Shown: positions 8,902 through 17,714 of the stretch, piece by piece | How the letters are laid out: each line of letters begins with the position of its first letter | Numbering within the stretch: the first letter of the stretch is position 1 | NCBI RefSeq assembly: GCF_007197645.1 | Contig: NZ_VKGK01000008.1 | Coordinates: forward strand, 124,001-188,000 | Direction: 5' to 3' | Origin: Shewanella hanedai | GTDB lineage: Bacteria > Pseudomonadota > Gammaproteobacteria > Enterobacterales > Shewanellaceae | DNA length: 64,000 nt | Position numbers and translations under genes: made by a program | The notes under the pieces: model-generated | Seen by the model: only the letters and a program-made list of their open reading frames with translations | Databases searched by the model: none | What the model was told of the DNA's origin: nothing

Positions 8902-9564
8902 ATGAATAACTACTTAATTTCGCCATCCATTTTAGGTGCCGATTTTGCTCGCTTAGGTCAAGAAGCCCAAGATGTACTCGAAGCGGGTGCTGACATGATC
9001 CACATCGACGTAATGGATAACCATTATGTCCCTAACTTAACCATGGGGGCGATGGCCTGTTCATCACTGAGACGTTTTGGTATTAACGCGCCATTAGATG
9101 TTCATTTGATGGTTAAACCCGTTGATCGCATTGTGGGTGACTTTATTGATGCAGGAGCCAGTATTATTAACGTTCATCCGGATGCGACGACACATCTGGA
9201 TCGCACATTACAGAGGATTAAAGAAAGTGACTGCAAAGCCGGATTAGCCTTTAATCCAGCGTCATCACTGGACGCGTTAAAGTATGTGATCGATAAAGTC
9301 GACAACATACTGTTAATGTCGGTTAACCCTGGTTTTTGTGGGCAAACTTTTATCCCTAATGTATTGCATAAATTGCGAGAAGCCAAAGAGCTAATCAAGC
9401 AATCAGGCCGTAACATTAGGTTAGAAGTGGATGGTGGGATCACCATCGACACCATAAAATCCGTCGCAGACGCAGGAGCAGATACCTTTGTTGCTGGTAA
9501 TGCGATTTTTAAATCAGCGGACTATCGAGAAACGATTAACAAGATGCGAGAACAGCTTAAATAA
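8902..9564 (+). CDS. rpe: Ribulose-phosphate 3-epimerase
   Basis: 220 residues, usual length. It interconverts ribulose-5-phosphate and xylulose-5-phosphate in the pentose phosphate pathway. Metal ligands are visible in [15 protein letters not shown] (His, Asp), LDVHLMV (His) and EVDGGI (catalytic Asp). The phosphate loop VNPGFCGQ has Cys where Gly is usual. It lies 9 bases after the porin with its own ribosome-binding site (GGAAGAGATC). It is not in the familiar dam-rpe-gph-trpS context, so it may be a second, specialised copy; that needs the rest of the genome. Confidence 0.88.
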   Translation: MNNYLISPSILGADFARLGQEAQDVLEAGADMIHIDVMDNHYVPNLTMGAMACSSLRRFGINAPLDVHLMVKPVDRIVGDFIDAGASIINVHPDATTHLDRTLQRIKESDCKAGLAFNPASSLDALKYVIDKVDNILLMSVNPGFCGQTFIPNVLHKLREAKELIKQSGRNIRLEVDGGITIDTIKSVADAGADTFVAGNAIFKSADYRETINKMREQLK

Positions 9565-9577
9565 TAAGTTGACTGGT

Positions 9578-9604
9578 GCCTACTGATGTTGAGTCATCAA
9601 TAGG
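9578..9604. terminator. Hairpin between convergent genes
   Basis: GCCTACTGATG and CATCAATAGGC can form an imperfect stem with a six-base loop, downstream of both rpe and the lipoprotein gene. There is no strong T-tract, so termination would be weak. Confidence 0.45.
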
Positions 9605-9614
9605 CGTCTGTGAA

Positions 9615-10139
9615 TCATTCACCGTTAACAATCGCTCTGAGTTGATTAAGTGCCTCTACCGAAAAACCATCATCATAGAAGTAGAGCACGGTGCCATTTT
9701 CATCTAATAGCACGACTCTAGTGTTATTAGGGTCCTCATTACCGGTATACGACTGCACTTTTTCTCCGTCTTTATAGACAGTAACAACGCCTTTCCAAAG
9801 CGACTTTGGAATACCAGCCCGCATGCCATTATTGATCATGGTGCTGAACATTCTCGGAAAAAGCCCTTGTATGGTTGGCACTTCATACACGTCTAAACGA
9901 GTTTCAGTCATGTCCAAACCAATTAGCCATCGATCAATATCAAACTGAGAGTCTTGTTTATAGCCAATTAATAATAGTGAAACTTTGCCATTAAGATCAT
10001 CAGGAAGGCTCATCTGCTCCCCCTCTAATGTCTCACCGATAACCGCAGGAAAAACCTGACCCGTAATCGATTGATTAGGATAGGTGCTACTGCACCCGCA
10101 GATAAATAAAGCCAGTAAACCTAGAACCATCGCCCGCAT
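9615..10139 (-). CDS. Lipoprotein with thioredoxin-like fold
   Basis: 174 residues. The N-terminus LGLLALFICGC is a lipoprotein signal, with Cys16 (or Cys14) as the lipidated residue. The mature part starts with a peroxiredoxin-like beta strand (GQVFPAVIGETLEGEQMSLP, about 29-48) and continues as a thioredoxin-like fold (KVSLLLIGYKQDSQFDIDRW) but has no CxxC, so a redox role is unlikely. GVVTVYKDGEK and TVLYFYDDGFS are the typical late strands. It is probably periplasmic and of unknown function. It is divergent from the WD40-like lipoprotein gene. Confidence 0.65.
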   Translation of the reverse strand: MRAMVLGLLALFICGCSSTYPNQSITGQVFPAVIGETLEGEQMSLPDDLNGKVSLLLIGYKQDSQFDIDRWLIGLDMTETRLDVYEVPTIQGLFPRMFSTMINNGMRAGIPKSLWKGVVTVYKDGEKVQSYTGNEDPNNTRVVLLDENGTVLYFYDDGFSVEALNQLRAIVNGE

Positions 10140-10345
10140 TTAATTTACCTATAGAGTCAATTTTTGATATTGAATGATACTGATGGAAATCTAATACGTA
10201 TTACAACGCGTTATGGATCATACACTCAAGAAGTTTTAGCCGCTAAATTGAACTAAGCCAGCCACAGCCCACTTTGACTAAGGCGATAATATAAACCATT
10301 TACACTAAAGCTACTTTTGCTAGACTGAAGATAACAATCAACTGA

Positions 10346-11347
10346 GTGCAAAGGATAAAACCACATTTGAAGCCACTATTAATGTTCTTCATCTGGGCCT
10401 CCACAGCAAGCTTAATCACTGCTTGCAGTGAACAGCAGATAACCCGAGCACCAGATTCAATACATCGCTATACCGAGGTGCGCCTTGTTGCCGCTCAGTT
10501 AGCCCAAGATGCCAGCGTCTCTGCACTGCTCACCCGTGGTCAGGAGATCTCTGTATGGGACAACCAGAGTAAAGCACTCATTAATCATTGGGATTCTACT
10601 GATCTGTTTGAGCCTAGTTATATGTTGGCACTATCAGGTAACAAACAGCTCTTAGCCACCGCAGGTAAACAACAGGTCACTTTGTTCAATATTGCCACAG
10701 GTAAATTACACGCCAACTGGAGCGTCGCGGGCTTTAAAGAAAACGCCACCATCGCCAGCTTATCCCTAAACCAAACCGGCTCAGCAGTGTTAATCGGCTT
10801 AACTGAAGGGACGATAATCAATGCAAACTTGAGTAACGATACTCTCTCCATGTTCCACCTTCATAGCGGTCCTGTGACCAATGTGAGTTTTGCCGCACTC
10901 GGACAGCAAATCCTCTCTTCATCTCACGACGGAAAAGTCCTGTTATGGGCAGCCAGTAATGGTCAGATCATCAAAGAGTTCAGCCGTGAGTTTAGGATCA
11001 CAAGCTTGGCTTATGATGAAAAAAACAGACGCCTCTTTTATGCCGATATCGTTGATAACAACAGCATTGTCGATCCCACCAATTCGAGGGAATTAAGCAC
11101 GCTTAATTATCTGGAGCGCTACCGCTACTTCCGCCAAGCGATTTTTACTGAGCGAGGAAACACCTTAATTACCTCCTCATCTAAGCAAGGTTTGACTCGT
11201 TGGGATGTAAAGACAGGGCAAGAGTTAAGTACATGGAATGTCAACGCCTTTACGCCCGGTACTACTGTACTTTCGATGGCATTAGACAGTGAAGGCAAGC
11301 TTTGGACCATGAGCTCAGATGCAGCGCTAGAGGAGTGGGCGGATTAA
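10346..11347 (+). CDS. WD40-like repeat lipoprotein
   Basis: 333 residues from the GTG at 10346. A TTG at 10367, preceded by AAGGA, would start exactly at a compact signal (LKPLLMFFIWAST) and is an equally good choice. A lipobox LITAC ends the signal, so the protein is a lipoprotein. The mature part is a beta-propeller with degenerate WD repeats, for instance SSHDGKVLLWAASNGQIIKE and SSKQGLTRWDVKTGQELSTW. Such proteins are scaffolds. There is no enzymatic motif and no informative neighbour. Confidence 0.75.
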   Translation: MQRIKPHLKPLLMFFIWASTASLITACSEQQITRAPDSIHRYTEVRLVAAQLAQDASVSALLTRGQEISVWDNQSKALINHWDSTDLFEPSYMLALSGNKQLLATAGKQQVTLFNIATGKLHANWSVAGFKENATIASLSLNQTGSAVLIGLTEGTIINANLSNDTLSMFHLHSGPVTNVSFAALGQQILSSSHDGKVLLWAASNGQIIKEFSREFRITSLAYDEKNRRLFYADIVDNNSIVDPTNSRELSTLNYLERYRYFRQAIFTERGNTLITSSSKQGLTRWDVKTGQELSTWNVNAFTPGTTVLSMALDSEGKLWTMSSDAALEEWAD

Positions 11348-11358
11348 GTATAAAAAAG

Positions 11359-11396
11359 CTGCCGACTATATCTTTGAACATAAATATAGACGGCAA
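11359..11396. terminator. Hairpin between convergent WD40 lipoprotein and lgt
   Basis: GCCGACTATAT pairs with ATATAGACGGC (one A:A mismatch). A run of A on the left gives a U-tract only for the minus strand, so it mainly suits lgt. Confidence 0.6.
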
Positions 11397-11419
11397 CTCA
11401 ACGCACTAGATATTAAACC

Positions 11420-12241
11420 TTAGGCCTTCGCTTTCGCCCCAGTTAAATAAGGACGTGCAAGCAGGAAAATTCCCACAAGAAGGAAAGGAATACTCAACAT
11501 CTGACCCGCATTTAATACAAACCCATCTGCATAGGCCGCTTGAGTGACCTTGATAAACTCGATAGCAAATCTGGCACTGAATATTAAGCAGAGGAACAAG
11601 CCAAATATCGCCCCCTCTTTCTGCTTCATCTGAGTATATTTATAGACAGCCGACAGAATAATAAAGGTAATAAGATAAGCGAAAGCTTCATACAGCTGAG
11701 CCGGATGACGCGGCAGCAAGTCGATACGCTCAAACACAATCGCCCAAGGCACAGTGCTTGGCACGCCTAAAATCTCTGAATTCATGAAGTTTGCAATGCG
11801 CACAAAGAAGCCGAATATCGCCGTTGCAATGGCCAATCTGTCCAGTAAATACAGGAAAGGCATCTTGGTCTTCTTGTGATAATAGAACAGGGCTAGAATT
11901 GCGCCTAAACCACCACCATGACTCGCAAGTCCACCTTCCCAGATGGCGAATATCTTAAGGGGATGACTAAAATAGTATGCCGGATCGTAAAAGAGACAGT
12001 GAGCGAGACGAGCGCCGACGATGATGCCCACAACACAATAGATAAGTAAGTTATCTAATGACTCTACATCGTGACCCTCTTTGATGTAGATGCGTTTCAT
12101 CACCTGAAAACCACATGCGATTGCGGTGGCAAAAAGCGCACCATACCAATGTACTGTCAGTCCCATAAACGAGAATAATATGGGGTCGATATTCCAAATA
12201 AAGTGGTCCAAAATAAGCCTTCCAAAAATTTGATGGGTCAA
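11420..12241 (-). CDS. lgt: Prolipoprotein diacylglyceryl transferase
   Basis: 273 residues, seven predicted membrane segments. Lgt transfers diacylglyceryl from phosphatidylglycerol to the lipobox cysteine of prolipoproteins at the inner membrane. Signature elements are WEGGLASHGGGLGAI (the essential His), RIANFMNSEILG (the essential Arg and Asn) and RHPAQLYEA. The C-terminal arginine region is SARFAIEFIK. The usual proteobacterial neighbour thyA is absent, so this may be a second copy. Two lipoprotein genes lie just downstream, but lgt serves the whole cell. Confidence 0.9.
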   Translation of the reverse strand: MTHQIFGRLILDHFIWNIDPILFSFMGLTVHWYGALFATAIACGFQVMKRIYIKEGHDVESLDNLLIYCVVGIIVGARLAHCLFYDPAYYFSHPLKIFAIWEGGLASHGGGLGAILALFYYHKKTKMPFLYLLDRLAIATAIFGFFVRIANFMNSEILGVPSTVPWAIVFERIDLLPRHPAQLYEAFAYLITFIILSAVYKYTQMKQKEGAIFGLFLCLIFSARFAIEFIKVTQAAYADGFVLNAGQMLSIPFLLVGIFLLARPYLTGAKAKA

Positions 12242-12387
12242 TAATCATCGAACTGATTTTTCAGTTAACTCGGAGTTTTACCCTGATGTGAATCAATAGG
12301 CAAGGGATTACCTAATTCTTATGTAATAATTCATCTTTTAGTCACTAAGGATCTAATAGGCACACAAATTACCTCATCTCCCTCGAA

Positions 12388-12876
12388 TTAGATCCCGACC
12401 TTATCACTTCGACGTTCCATCAGAACCACGTCACGCCATACCCCATGTATTTTCCCCAATCTTTCTCTGACACCTAAAATCTTGAAGCCACACTTCTGAT
12501 GCAACTTAATGCTTGCTTGATTTTCGGTAAAAATAGCCGCCTGAAGTGTCCAAAAACCCGCGGATTCAGACTGTGTGATCAGTTCACAGAGCATGCTATA
12601 ACCCACACCGTTTCCCTTGGCTTTATCACTGACATAGATACTCACCTCAACGACACCAGCGTAAGCCTCACGAGTCGATGTTGCTGACAAGCCTGCCCAA
12701 CCAACGCGCTTATGGTCGATTTCAGCCACTAGTCTGCAACTGGGTAACATGGCTGCATCCCACTCTGGCCAGGTTTTAGTTTTCAGTGCAAACGTGGCAT
12801 TGCCGCCATCAATTCCCTCTTGGTAGATGGCGCTAACATCTGTAAAGTCTGCCGTATCAAAGGTTCTAATGTTCAT
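12388..12876 (-). CDS. GNAT acetyltransferase, phosphinothricin acetyltransferase-like
   Basis: 162 residues, one GNAT domain. EVSIYVSDKAKGNGVGYSML carries the acetyl-CoA pyrophosphate loop, and IFTENQASIKLHQKCGF and LGKIHGVWRDVVLME are typical of the PAT/MddA subfamily, which acetylates phosphinothricin- or methionine-sulfoximine-like amino acids. The start overlaps the stop of the upstream acetyltransferase by four bases (ATGA), so the two are one operon with coupled translation. Substrate assignment rests on subfamily resemblance. Confidence 0.75.
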   Translation of the reverse strand: MNIRTFDTADFTDVSAIYQEGIDGGNATFALKTKTWPEWDAAMLPSCRLVAEIDHKRVGWAGLSATSTREAYAGVVEVSIYVSDKAKGNGVGYSMLCELITQSESAGFWTLQAAIFTENQASIKLHQKCGFKILGVRERLGKIHGVWRDVVLMERRSDKVGI

Positions 12877-13418
12877 TGCTTCAACTCCTGTGTTTCACCA
12901 GCGACATATTTATAAAAGATGCAGGTGGCCTCGAGTTCACCCTCCGTGCTAAGCGCAAAGCAGGGGATCTCTCCCACCCTCTGGTAACCCAAGTTAAGAT
13001 ACAACTGATACGCTAAGGAGCCTGTTTGTGTGTCTAAGATGAGCAGTCTGCGATTTTGCTTACTCGCCACCGCTTCAACTTGGTGCATAAGCTGTTTGGC
13101 AATGCCCTGTTTACGAGCATCAGGATGCACCATCAACTTCTCTATTTCTGCTCGGTGTGATCCATTTTGCTTCTCAGATAAAGAGAGTTGAACCGTCCCG
13201 ATGATCTGCTCATCTTGGATTGCGATCAGCAGTATTCTCCCGCCTCTTTGCATATCAGAGGCCACGCTATCCCAATACTGTGTAGCCTCAAGTTCAGAAA
13301 ATGGCGTAAGAAAGCCAATGGATGCCCCATGCTTGACGCAAGTCAGCAGCAGTGAGATCAGATTCTGTTTAAGGGATTTGTTTGAAGGAGTAAGGCTCGC
13401 AATCTCAATTATCTGCAT
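12873..13418 (-). CDS. GNAT-family N-acetyltransferase
   Basis: 181 residues. ILLIAIQDEQIIGTVQLSL and AEIEKLMVHPDARKQGIAKQ form the central strands and acetyl-CoA loop, and LNLGYQRVGEIPCF the C-terminal strand. It resembles small-molecule acetyltransferases of unknown substrate. It is first in a two-gene operon with the PAT-like gene. A ribosome-binding site is weak. Confidence 0.75.
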   Translation of the reverse strand: MQIIEIASLTPSNKSLKQNLISLLLTCVKHGASIGFLTPFSELEATQYWDSVASDMQRGGRILLIAIQDEQIIGTVQLSLSEKQNGSHRAEIEKLMVHPDARKQGIAKQLMHQVEAVASKQNRRLLILDTQTGSLAYQLYLNLGYQRVGEIPCFALSTEGELEATCIFYKYVAGETQELKQ

Positions 13419-13535
13419 GTTGATCTCGTTAATTTGCTCTTTCTAACGAAGCCAGTATGCAGATAATATTCCGCTTTATTCCTGTGTAAGAAGTTTACAG
13501 TTAAAGAGCCTATTGCAGCACTCATTAGCAATGAC

Positions 13536-13563
13536 AAAAAAGCCTGACAATGTCAGGCTTTTA
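13536..13563 (-). terminator. Intrinsic terminator of gabT
   Basis: Perfect stem AGCCTGACA/TGTCAGGCT with a short loop. On the minus strand it is followed by six T, 25 bases after the gabT stop. Confidence 0.9.
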
Positions 13564-13587
13564 GCACTTAGTTAATAAAGCAATAAA

Positions 13588-14871
13588 CTAACTTTTTGCG
13601 GCATCATTAAATAGCTGTTCAAACTTACCTAAACCTTCGCTGATGATCTCATCACTGATGGTCAACGCGGGTAAAAAGCGGATAACGTTGCCGTAAAAAC
13701 CACACGCCAACAATATCAATCCATACTCTGCGGCCTTAGCGATAATTGCTTGAGTCAACGCATTATTAGGCTGTTCGCAGTCACCATCGACCACCAGCTC
13801 AATGGCGATCATGGCGCCTTGATTACGCACCTCACCGATTAATTGCGGATACTTAGACTGCAGCGCTGTTAAGTGCTCATTGAACGTGGCACCAATTTGA
13901 GCTGCACGTTCAACTAGCTTCTCCTCTTTAATCACATCCAGTACCGCAAGGGCTGCAACACAGCCAACGGGAGAACCACCATAAGTGCCGCCCAATCCAC
14001 CGGGGAGTGGGGCGTCCATGATCTCACTTTTGCCGACAACCGCCGCGATAGGGAATCCGCCCGCGATGCCCTTAGCCATAGTGATCAAGTCAGGCTCAAC
14101 ACCTGCATGATCAAAACTGAACATCTTACCGGTACGACCAAAACCTGTTTGAATCTCATCAGCAATCAAGACGATACCGTGCTCATCACACAACCCGCGT
14201 AATGCTTGTAAAAACTCAGTTGGCGCAGCATAAAAACCGCCTTCACCTTGCACTGGCTCGACAATAATCGCCGCCACATCACAGGGAGCAATATCCACCT
14301 TAAACAGGTTATGTATCGCTTTAAGTGATTCCTTAACCGACACATCGTGGTAACTCATCGGATACGGTGCATGGAAGATATCACCAGTAAAAGGGCCAAA
14401 CTGGTGCTTATAAGGGCTGACTTTACCCGTGAGTGCCATGGTCAAATTGGTACGGCCATGAAAACCACCATTGAAGGCGATAACACCACGACGACCTGTA
14501 TGAGCACGGGCGATTTTGATGCAGTTTTCCACCGCTTCAGCGCCCGTGGTAACAAATATGGCTTTCTTATCACTCGGCCCCGGTGCAATCTCAGTCAGCT
14601 TTTCTGCTAACTCCACCGCTGACTCATAGGGATTAACCATCACGCAGCTGTGGCTAAAGTTATCCAGTTGAGCCTTAACGGCAGCAACGACTTTAGGGTG
14701 GCTATGACCGGTATTACACACCGCAATACCTGTACCGAAATCGATATAGCGTTTACCCTCAACATCCCAAAGCTCTGCATTCTTAGCTCGCTCAACATAC
14801 ACCGAATATACGTTACCTTGACCGCGCGCGATGGCCTTTATTTTTCTCTCTTGCAAGCTGCTATTTGTCAT
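13588..14871 (-). CDS. gabT: 4-aminobutyrate aminotransferase
   Basis: 427 residues, full length. A class-III PLP aminotransferase that converts GABA and 2-oxoglutarate into succinate semialdehyde and glutamate. VTTGAEAVENCIKIAR binds the PLP phosphate, LIADEIQTGFGRTG holds the PLP-pyridine Asp (238), and ITMAKGIAGGFPIAA holds the Schiff-base Lys (267). It lies downstream of gabD on the same strand with a roughly 110-base gap, which supports a GABA or putrescine degradation operon. It closes with a strong terminator. Confidence 0.93.
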   Translation of the reverse strand: MTNSSLQERKIKAIARGQGNVYSVYVERAKNAELWDVEGKRYIDFGTGIAVCNTGHSHPKVVAAVKAQLDNFSHSCVMVNPYESAVELAEKLTEIAPGPSDKKAIFVTTGAEAVENCIKIARAHTGRRGVIAFNGGFHGRTNLTMALTGKVSPYKHQFGPFTGDIFHAPYPMSYHDVSVKESLKAIHNLFKVDIAPCDVAAIIVEPVQGEGGFYAAPTEFLQALRGLCDEHGIVLIADEIQTGFGRTGKMFSFDHAGVEPDLITMAKGIAGGFPIAAVVGKSEIMDAPLPGGLGGTYGGSPVGCVAALAVLDVIKEEKLVERAAQIGATFNEHLTALQSKYPQLIGEVRNQGAMIAIELVVDGDCEQPNNALTQAIIAKAAEYGLILLACGFYGNVIRFLPALTISDEIISEGLGKFEQLFNDAAKS

Positions 14872-14979
14872 GATTCTTGTCCTATTCTAAACGTCATCCA
14901 ATCTCTAGTTTTAGGCTAGATGACTAGCCGACCCTAGATCTGGGCACTCTAGCTATTTCTAGGTTTTAGCAGGCGATGC

Positions 14980-16437
14980 CTACTTGTCTATACCACCCAT
15001 ACAGAGGTATTTAATTTCCATGTAATCATCGAGGCCATACTTAGAACCTTCGCGGCCATTACCAGACTGTTTCACACCACCAAAGGGAGCGGCTGGGTTG
15101 GAGATAATGCCTTCGTTCACGCCAACCATGCCGTATTCAAGCCCTTCGCCTACGCGCCATACACGACCAATATCACGGGAGTAGAAATACGCTGCCAGTC
15201 CATATTCAGTATCGTTAGCGATCGCAATCGCCTCGGCTTCTGTATCGAAAGTGATGATAGGTGCCACAGGTCCAAAGACTTCGTTGCACGCCAGCGCCAT
15301 GTCATTGGTCACATTCGTTACGATAGTGGGTTCATAAAAACTACCGCCACCAGTGCTGCGCTTACCGCCCTTGATGACAACGCCGCCCTGCTCCACCGTC
15401 TTATCAACTAATGCTTGTACGCCATCAACGGCCATAGATGAGATCATCGGACCGACATTGATACCAGCATCGAGACCATCGCCCATCTTAAGCGTGGCTA
15501 CCGCTGCGACGAACTTATCGGTAAATGCTTGAGCTACGCCTTTTTGCACTAAGATTCGATTAGTACAAACACAGGTTTGCCCAGCATTGCGATATTTAGA
15601 AATTAGCGCACCCTGAACCGCAGCATCGAGATCGGCATCATCGAACACTATAAACGGCGCATTGCCGCCCAATTCCATGGAGATCTTCTTCACGGTGGTG
15701 GCCGTTTGGGTCATCAAAATTTTGCCTACCGCTGTAGAGCCGGTAAAAGTGAATTTGGCGACATCAGGATGCTCAGTCAGTACCTTGCCCATGCCTACGG
15801 AATCTTCACCAACCACAACATTAAACACACCCGCTGGTACGCCAGCACGTTCGGCAAGTTCAGCCATGGCCAATGCAGAAAGAGGCGTTGAAGGTGATGG
15901 GCGCACAACAAACGTACAGCCAGCTGCCAGTGCAGCCGCCGCTTTACGCGCGATCATGGCGTTAGGAAAGTTCCAAGGGGTGATAGAGGCGACAACCCCG
16001 ACTGGCTGCTTGATAACGACAATGCGCTTATCAGCCGATGGCGCAGGGATAGTATCGCCATAAACACGCTTACCCTCTTCGGCAAACCACTCAATAAATG
16101 CCGCACCGTAGCCTATCTCACCTTTGGCTTCGGCTAATGGCTTACCTTGCTCAAGGGTTAAGATGCAACCAAGATCATCTTGGGCTGCCATCATTAAATT
16201 AAACCAAGTTCGTAGGATTGCGGCGCGCTCATTGGCCGATTTTTTTGACCATGCAGGCAATGCACGTTTTGCCGCTAATACCGCCGCTTCTGTCTCGGCG
16301 ATACCAGCATTGCGCACTTGAGCAACAACCTGACCGTTGGCAGGATTGGTGACATCAAACCTTGCCCCAGAATCACTCCACTTACCGTCGATATAGGAAC
16401 TGAGTTTAACTAATCCTTTGTCTTTAACTGCTTGCAT
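14980..16437 (-). CDS. gabD: Succinate-semialdehyde dehydrogenase
   Basis: 485 residues from the ATG at 16437, preferred over the one at 16467 because GGAG lies 6 bases before it. It oxidises succinate semialdehyde to succinate with NAD(P)+. Catalytic Cys289 is in NAGQTCVCTNR, with the second Cys291 known from the redox-switch GabD enzymes. Glu255 is in SMELGGNAP, and TPWNFPNAM and FTGSTAVGK form the cofactor site. With gabT it feeds GABA carbon into the TCA cycle. A LysR regulator is divergent, 164 bases away. Confidence 0.93.
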   Translation of the reverse strand: MQAVKDKGLVKLSSYIDGKWSDSGARFDVTNPANGQVVAQVRNAGIAETEAAVLAAKRALPAWSKKSANERAAILRTWFNLMMAAQDDLGCILTLEQGKPLAEAKGEIGYGAAFIEWFAEEGKRVYGDTIPAPSADKRIVVIKQPVGVVASITPWNFPNAMIARKAAAALAAGCTFVVRPSPSTPLSALAMAELAERAGVPAGVFNVVVGEDSVGMGKVLTEHPDVAKFTFTGSTAVGKILMTQTATTVKKISMELGGNAPFIVFDDADLDAAVQGALISKYRNAGQTCVCTNRILVQKGVAQAFTDKFVAAVATLKMGDGLDAGINVGPMISSMAVDGVQALVDKTVEQGGVVIKGGKRSTGGGSFYEPTIVTNVTNDMALACNEVFGPVAPIITFDTEAEAIAIANDTEYGLAAYFYSRDIGRVWRVGEGLEYGMVGVNEGIISNPAAPFGGVKQSGNGREGSKYGLDDYMEIKYLCMGGIDK

Positions 16438-16601
16438 GTTCACTCCTACGATGTATCTCGCTGACACCTAAGACATAAATGACGATCTGGCGTGGCGAGT
16501 AACTTGAGACTAAAAAGCATTTTGAATAGAGCTATTGAATAGTAAATTTATCTCATGTTAAATACAAAACATTAAACCTTATGTTTTAGGTAGGTAAAAC
16601 T

Positions 16602-17522
16602 TTGAAAAAACACTCCATCATTCCTAAAGCCGTTACGGAATATGATCTACGTCTGCTGCGAATCTTTCGCACTGTGGTTGAGAACGGCGGTTTCTCCGCG
16701 TCAGAGACTGAACTTGGGATCACTCGCTCGACTATCAGCGTTCACATGTCGAACCTAGAAAGTCGAATGAAACTTAAACTCTGCAGCCGAGGGCGGGGAG
16801 GATTTTCGCTGACAGAAGAGGGACAGGCCGTATACCATGCCTGCATATCACTATTCGACTCAATTAATGACTTCTCAATGCTAGTCAATAACTTAGGTCA
16901 GGAGTTAAGTGGTGAATTAATCCTATTTTGTGCCGATCAGCTCGATAACACCATGCAGAAAAAATTGGCCGAAGTGATCCACTTTTTGCATCAAAAAGAA
17001 CCTCAACTGCATCTGATTTTAGATGGAGATTCTATCCATAATATCGAACGTTCTCTCTTGCAGGATAAAGCCCATGTAGGCTTACTTCCCAGTTACCACC
17101 AAATAGAAGGTTTGAGTTACCAAACCATCTACAGCGAACCGATTTATCTGTGCTGCAGCAGCCATCACCCCTACTTCGACATGAAAGATGATGAGATCAC
17201 CGCAGAAATACTAGCCGAAGCCCCCTCTATTCATCCCGGAATCGACATCGATGCCGAAGGCCGCGAACAGCTTAAAAAGCTCAATCTTTCAGCCAAGGCA
17301 TATCAGTTTGATACCAGAAAGACCCTGATTTTATCTGGTTGCTACATAGGGTATCTGCCCGGGAGTTACATTAAAAGCGAGCTTGCCAGCAAGCAGATGC
17401 GGATCATCCATTTTGATACGACAAAGTATCAATTTAATCTCTCTATGGTATTTAAGAAAAATCCACGGGAAACCCATAAAGTTGAGCTTTTAAAAGCCGC
17501 GTTCGACAAGGTGTTTAGTTAA
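16602..17522 (+). CDS. LysR-family transcriptional regulator, probably of gabDT
   Basis: 306 residues from a TTG start. The N-terminal winged helix-turn-helix is clear (LRIFRTVVENGGFSASETEL, then ITRSTISVHMSNLESRM), with a substrate-binding domain in residues 95-306. It is transcribed away from gabD, the classical LysR arrangement for regulating the neighbour; the inducer could be GABA or succinate semialdehyde (inference). No unambiguous T-N11-A operator was picked out in the 16438-16601 gap. The sequence LKLCSRGRGGFSLTEEG at the wing is typical. Confidence 0.85.
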   Translation: MKKHSIIPKAVTEYDLRLLRIFRTVVENGGFSASETELGITRSTISVHMSNLESRMKLKLCSRGRGGFSLTEEGQAVYHACISLFDSINDFSMLVNNLGQELSGELILFCADQLDNTMQKKLAEVIHFLHQKEPQLHLILDGDSIHNIERSLLQDKAHVGLLPSYHQIEGLSYQTIYSEPIYLCCSSHHPYFDMKDDEITAEILAEAPSIHPGIDIDAEGREQLKKLNLSAKAYQFDTRKTLILSGCYIGYLPGSYIKSELASKQMRIIHFDTTKYQFNLSMVFKKNPRETHKVELLKAAFDKVFS

Positions 17523-17714
17523 TTGCTTTGATGGTGATCGACAGAGAGTATCAATGTAAATGCTATGTTTGCCCATAATAGAAAGAAAATATTACCTCCT
17601 GTAAATTGAATATTAGCTATTCAACATTCAACAGGATTTCACCCGCTAGCAGTTTGACGAATAGCCAAGTAGACTGGCTGCAGGGATGGATGTTATTAAT
17701 TTGGAAATTAGGTA

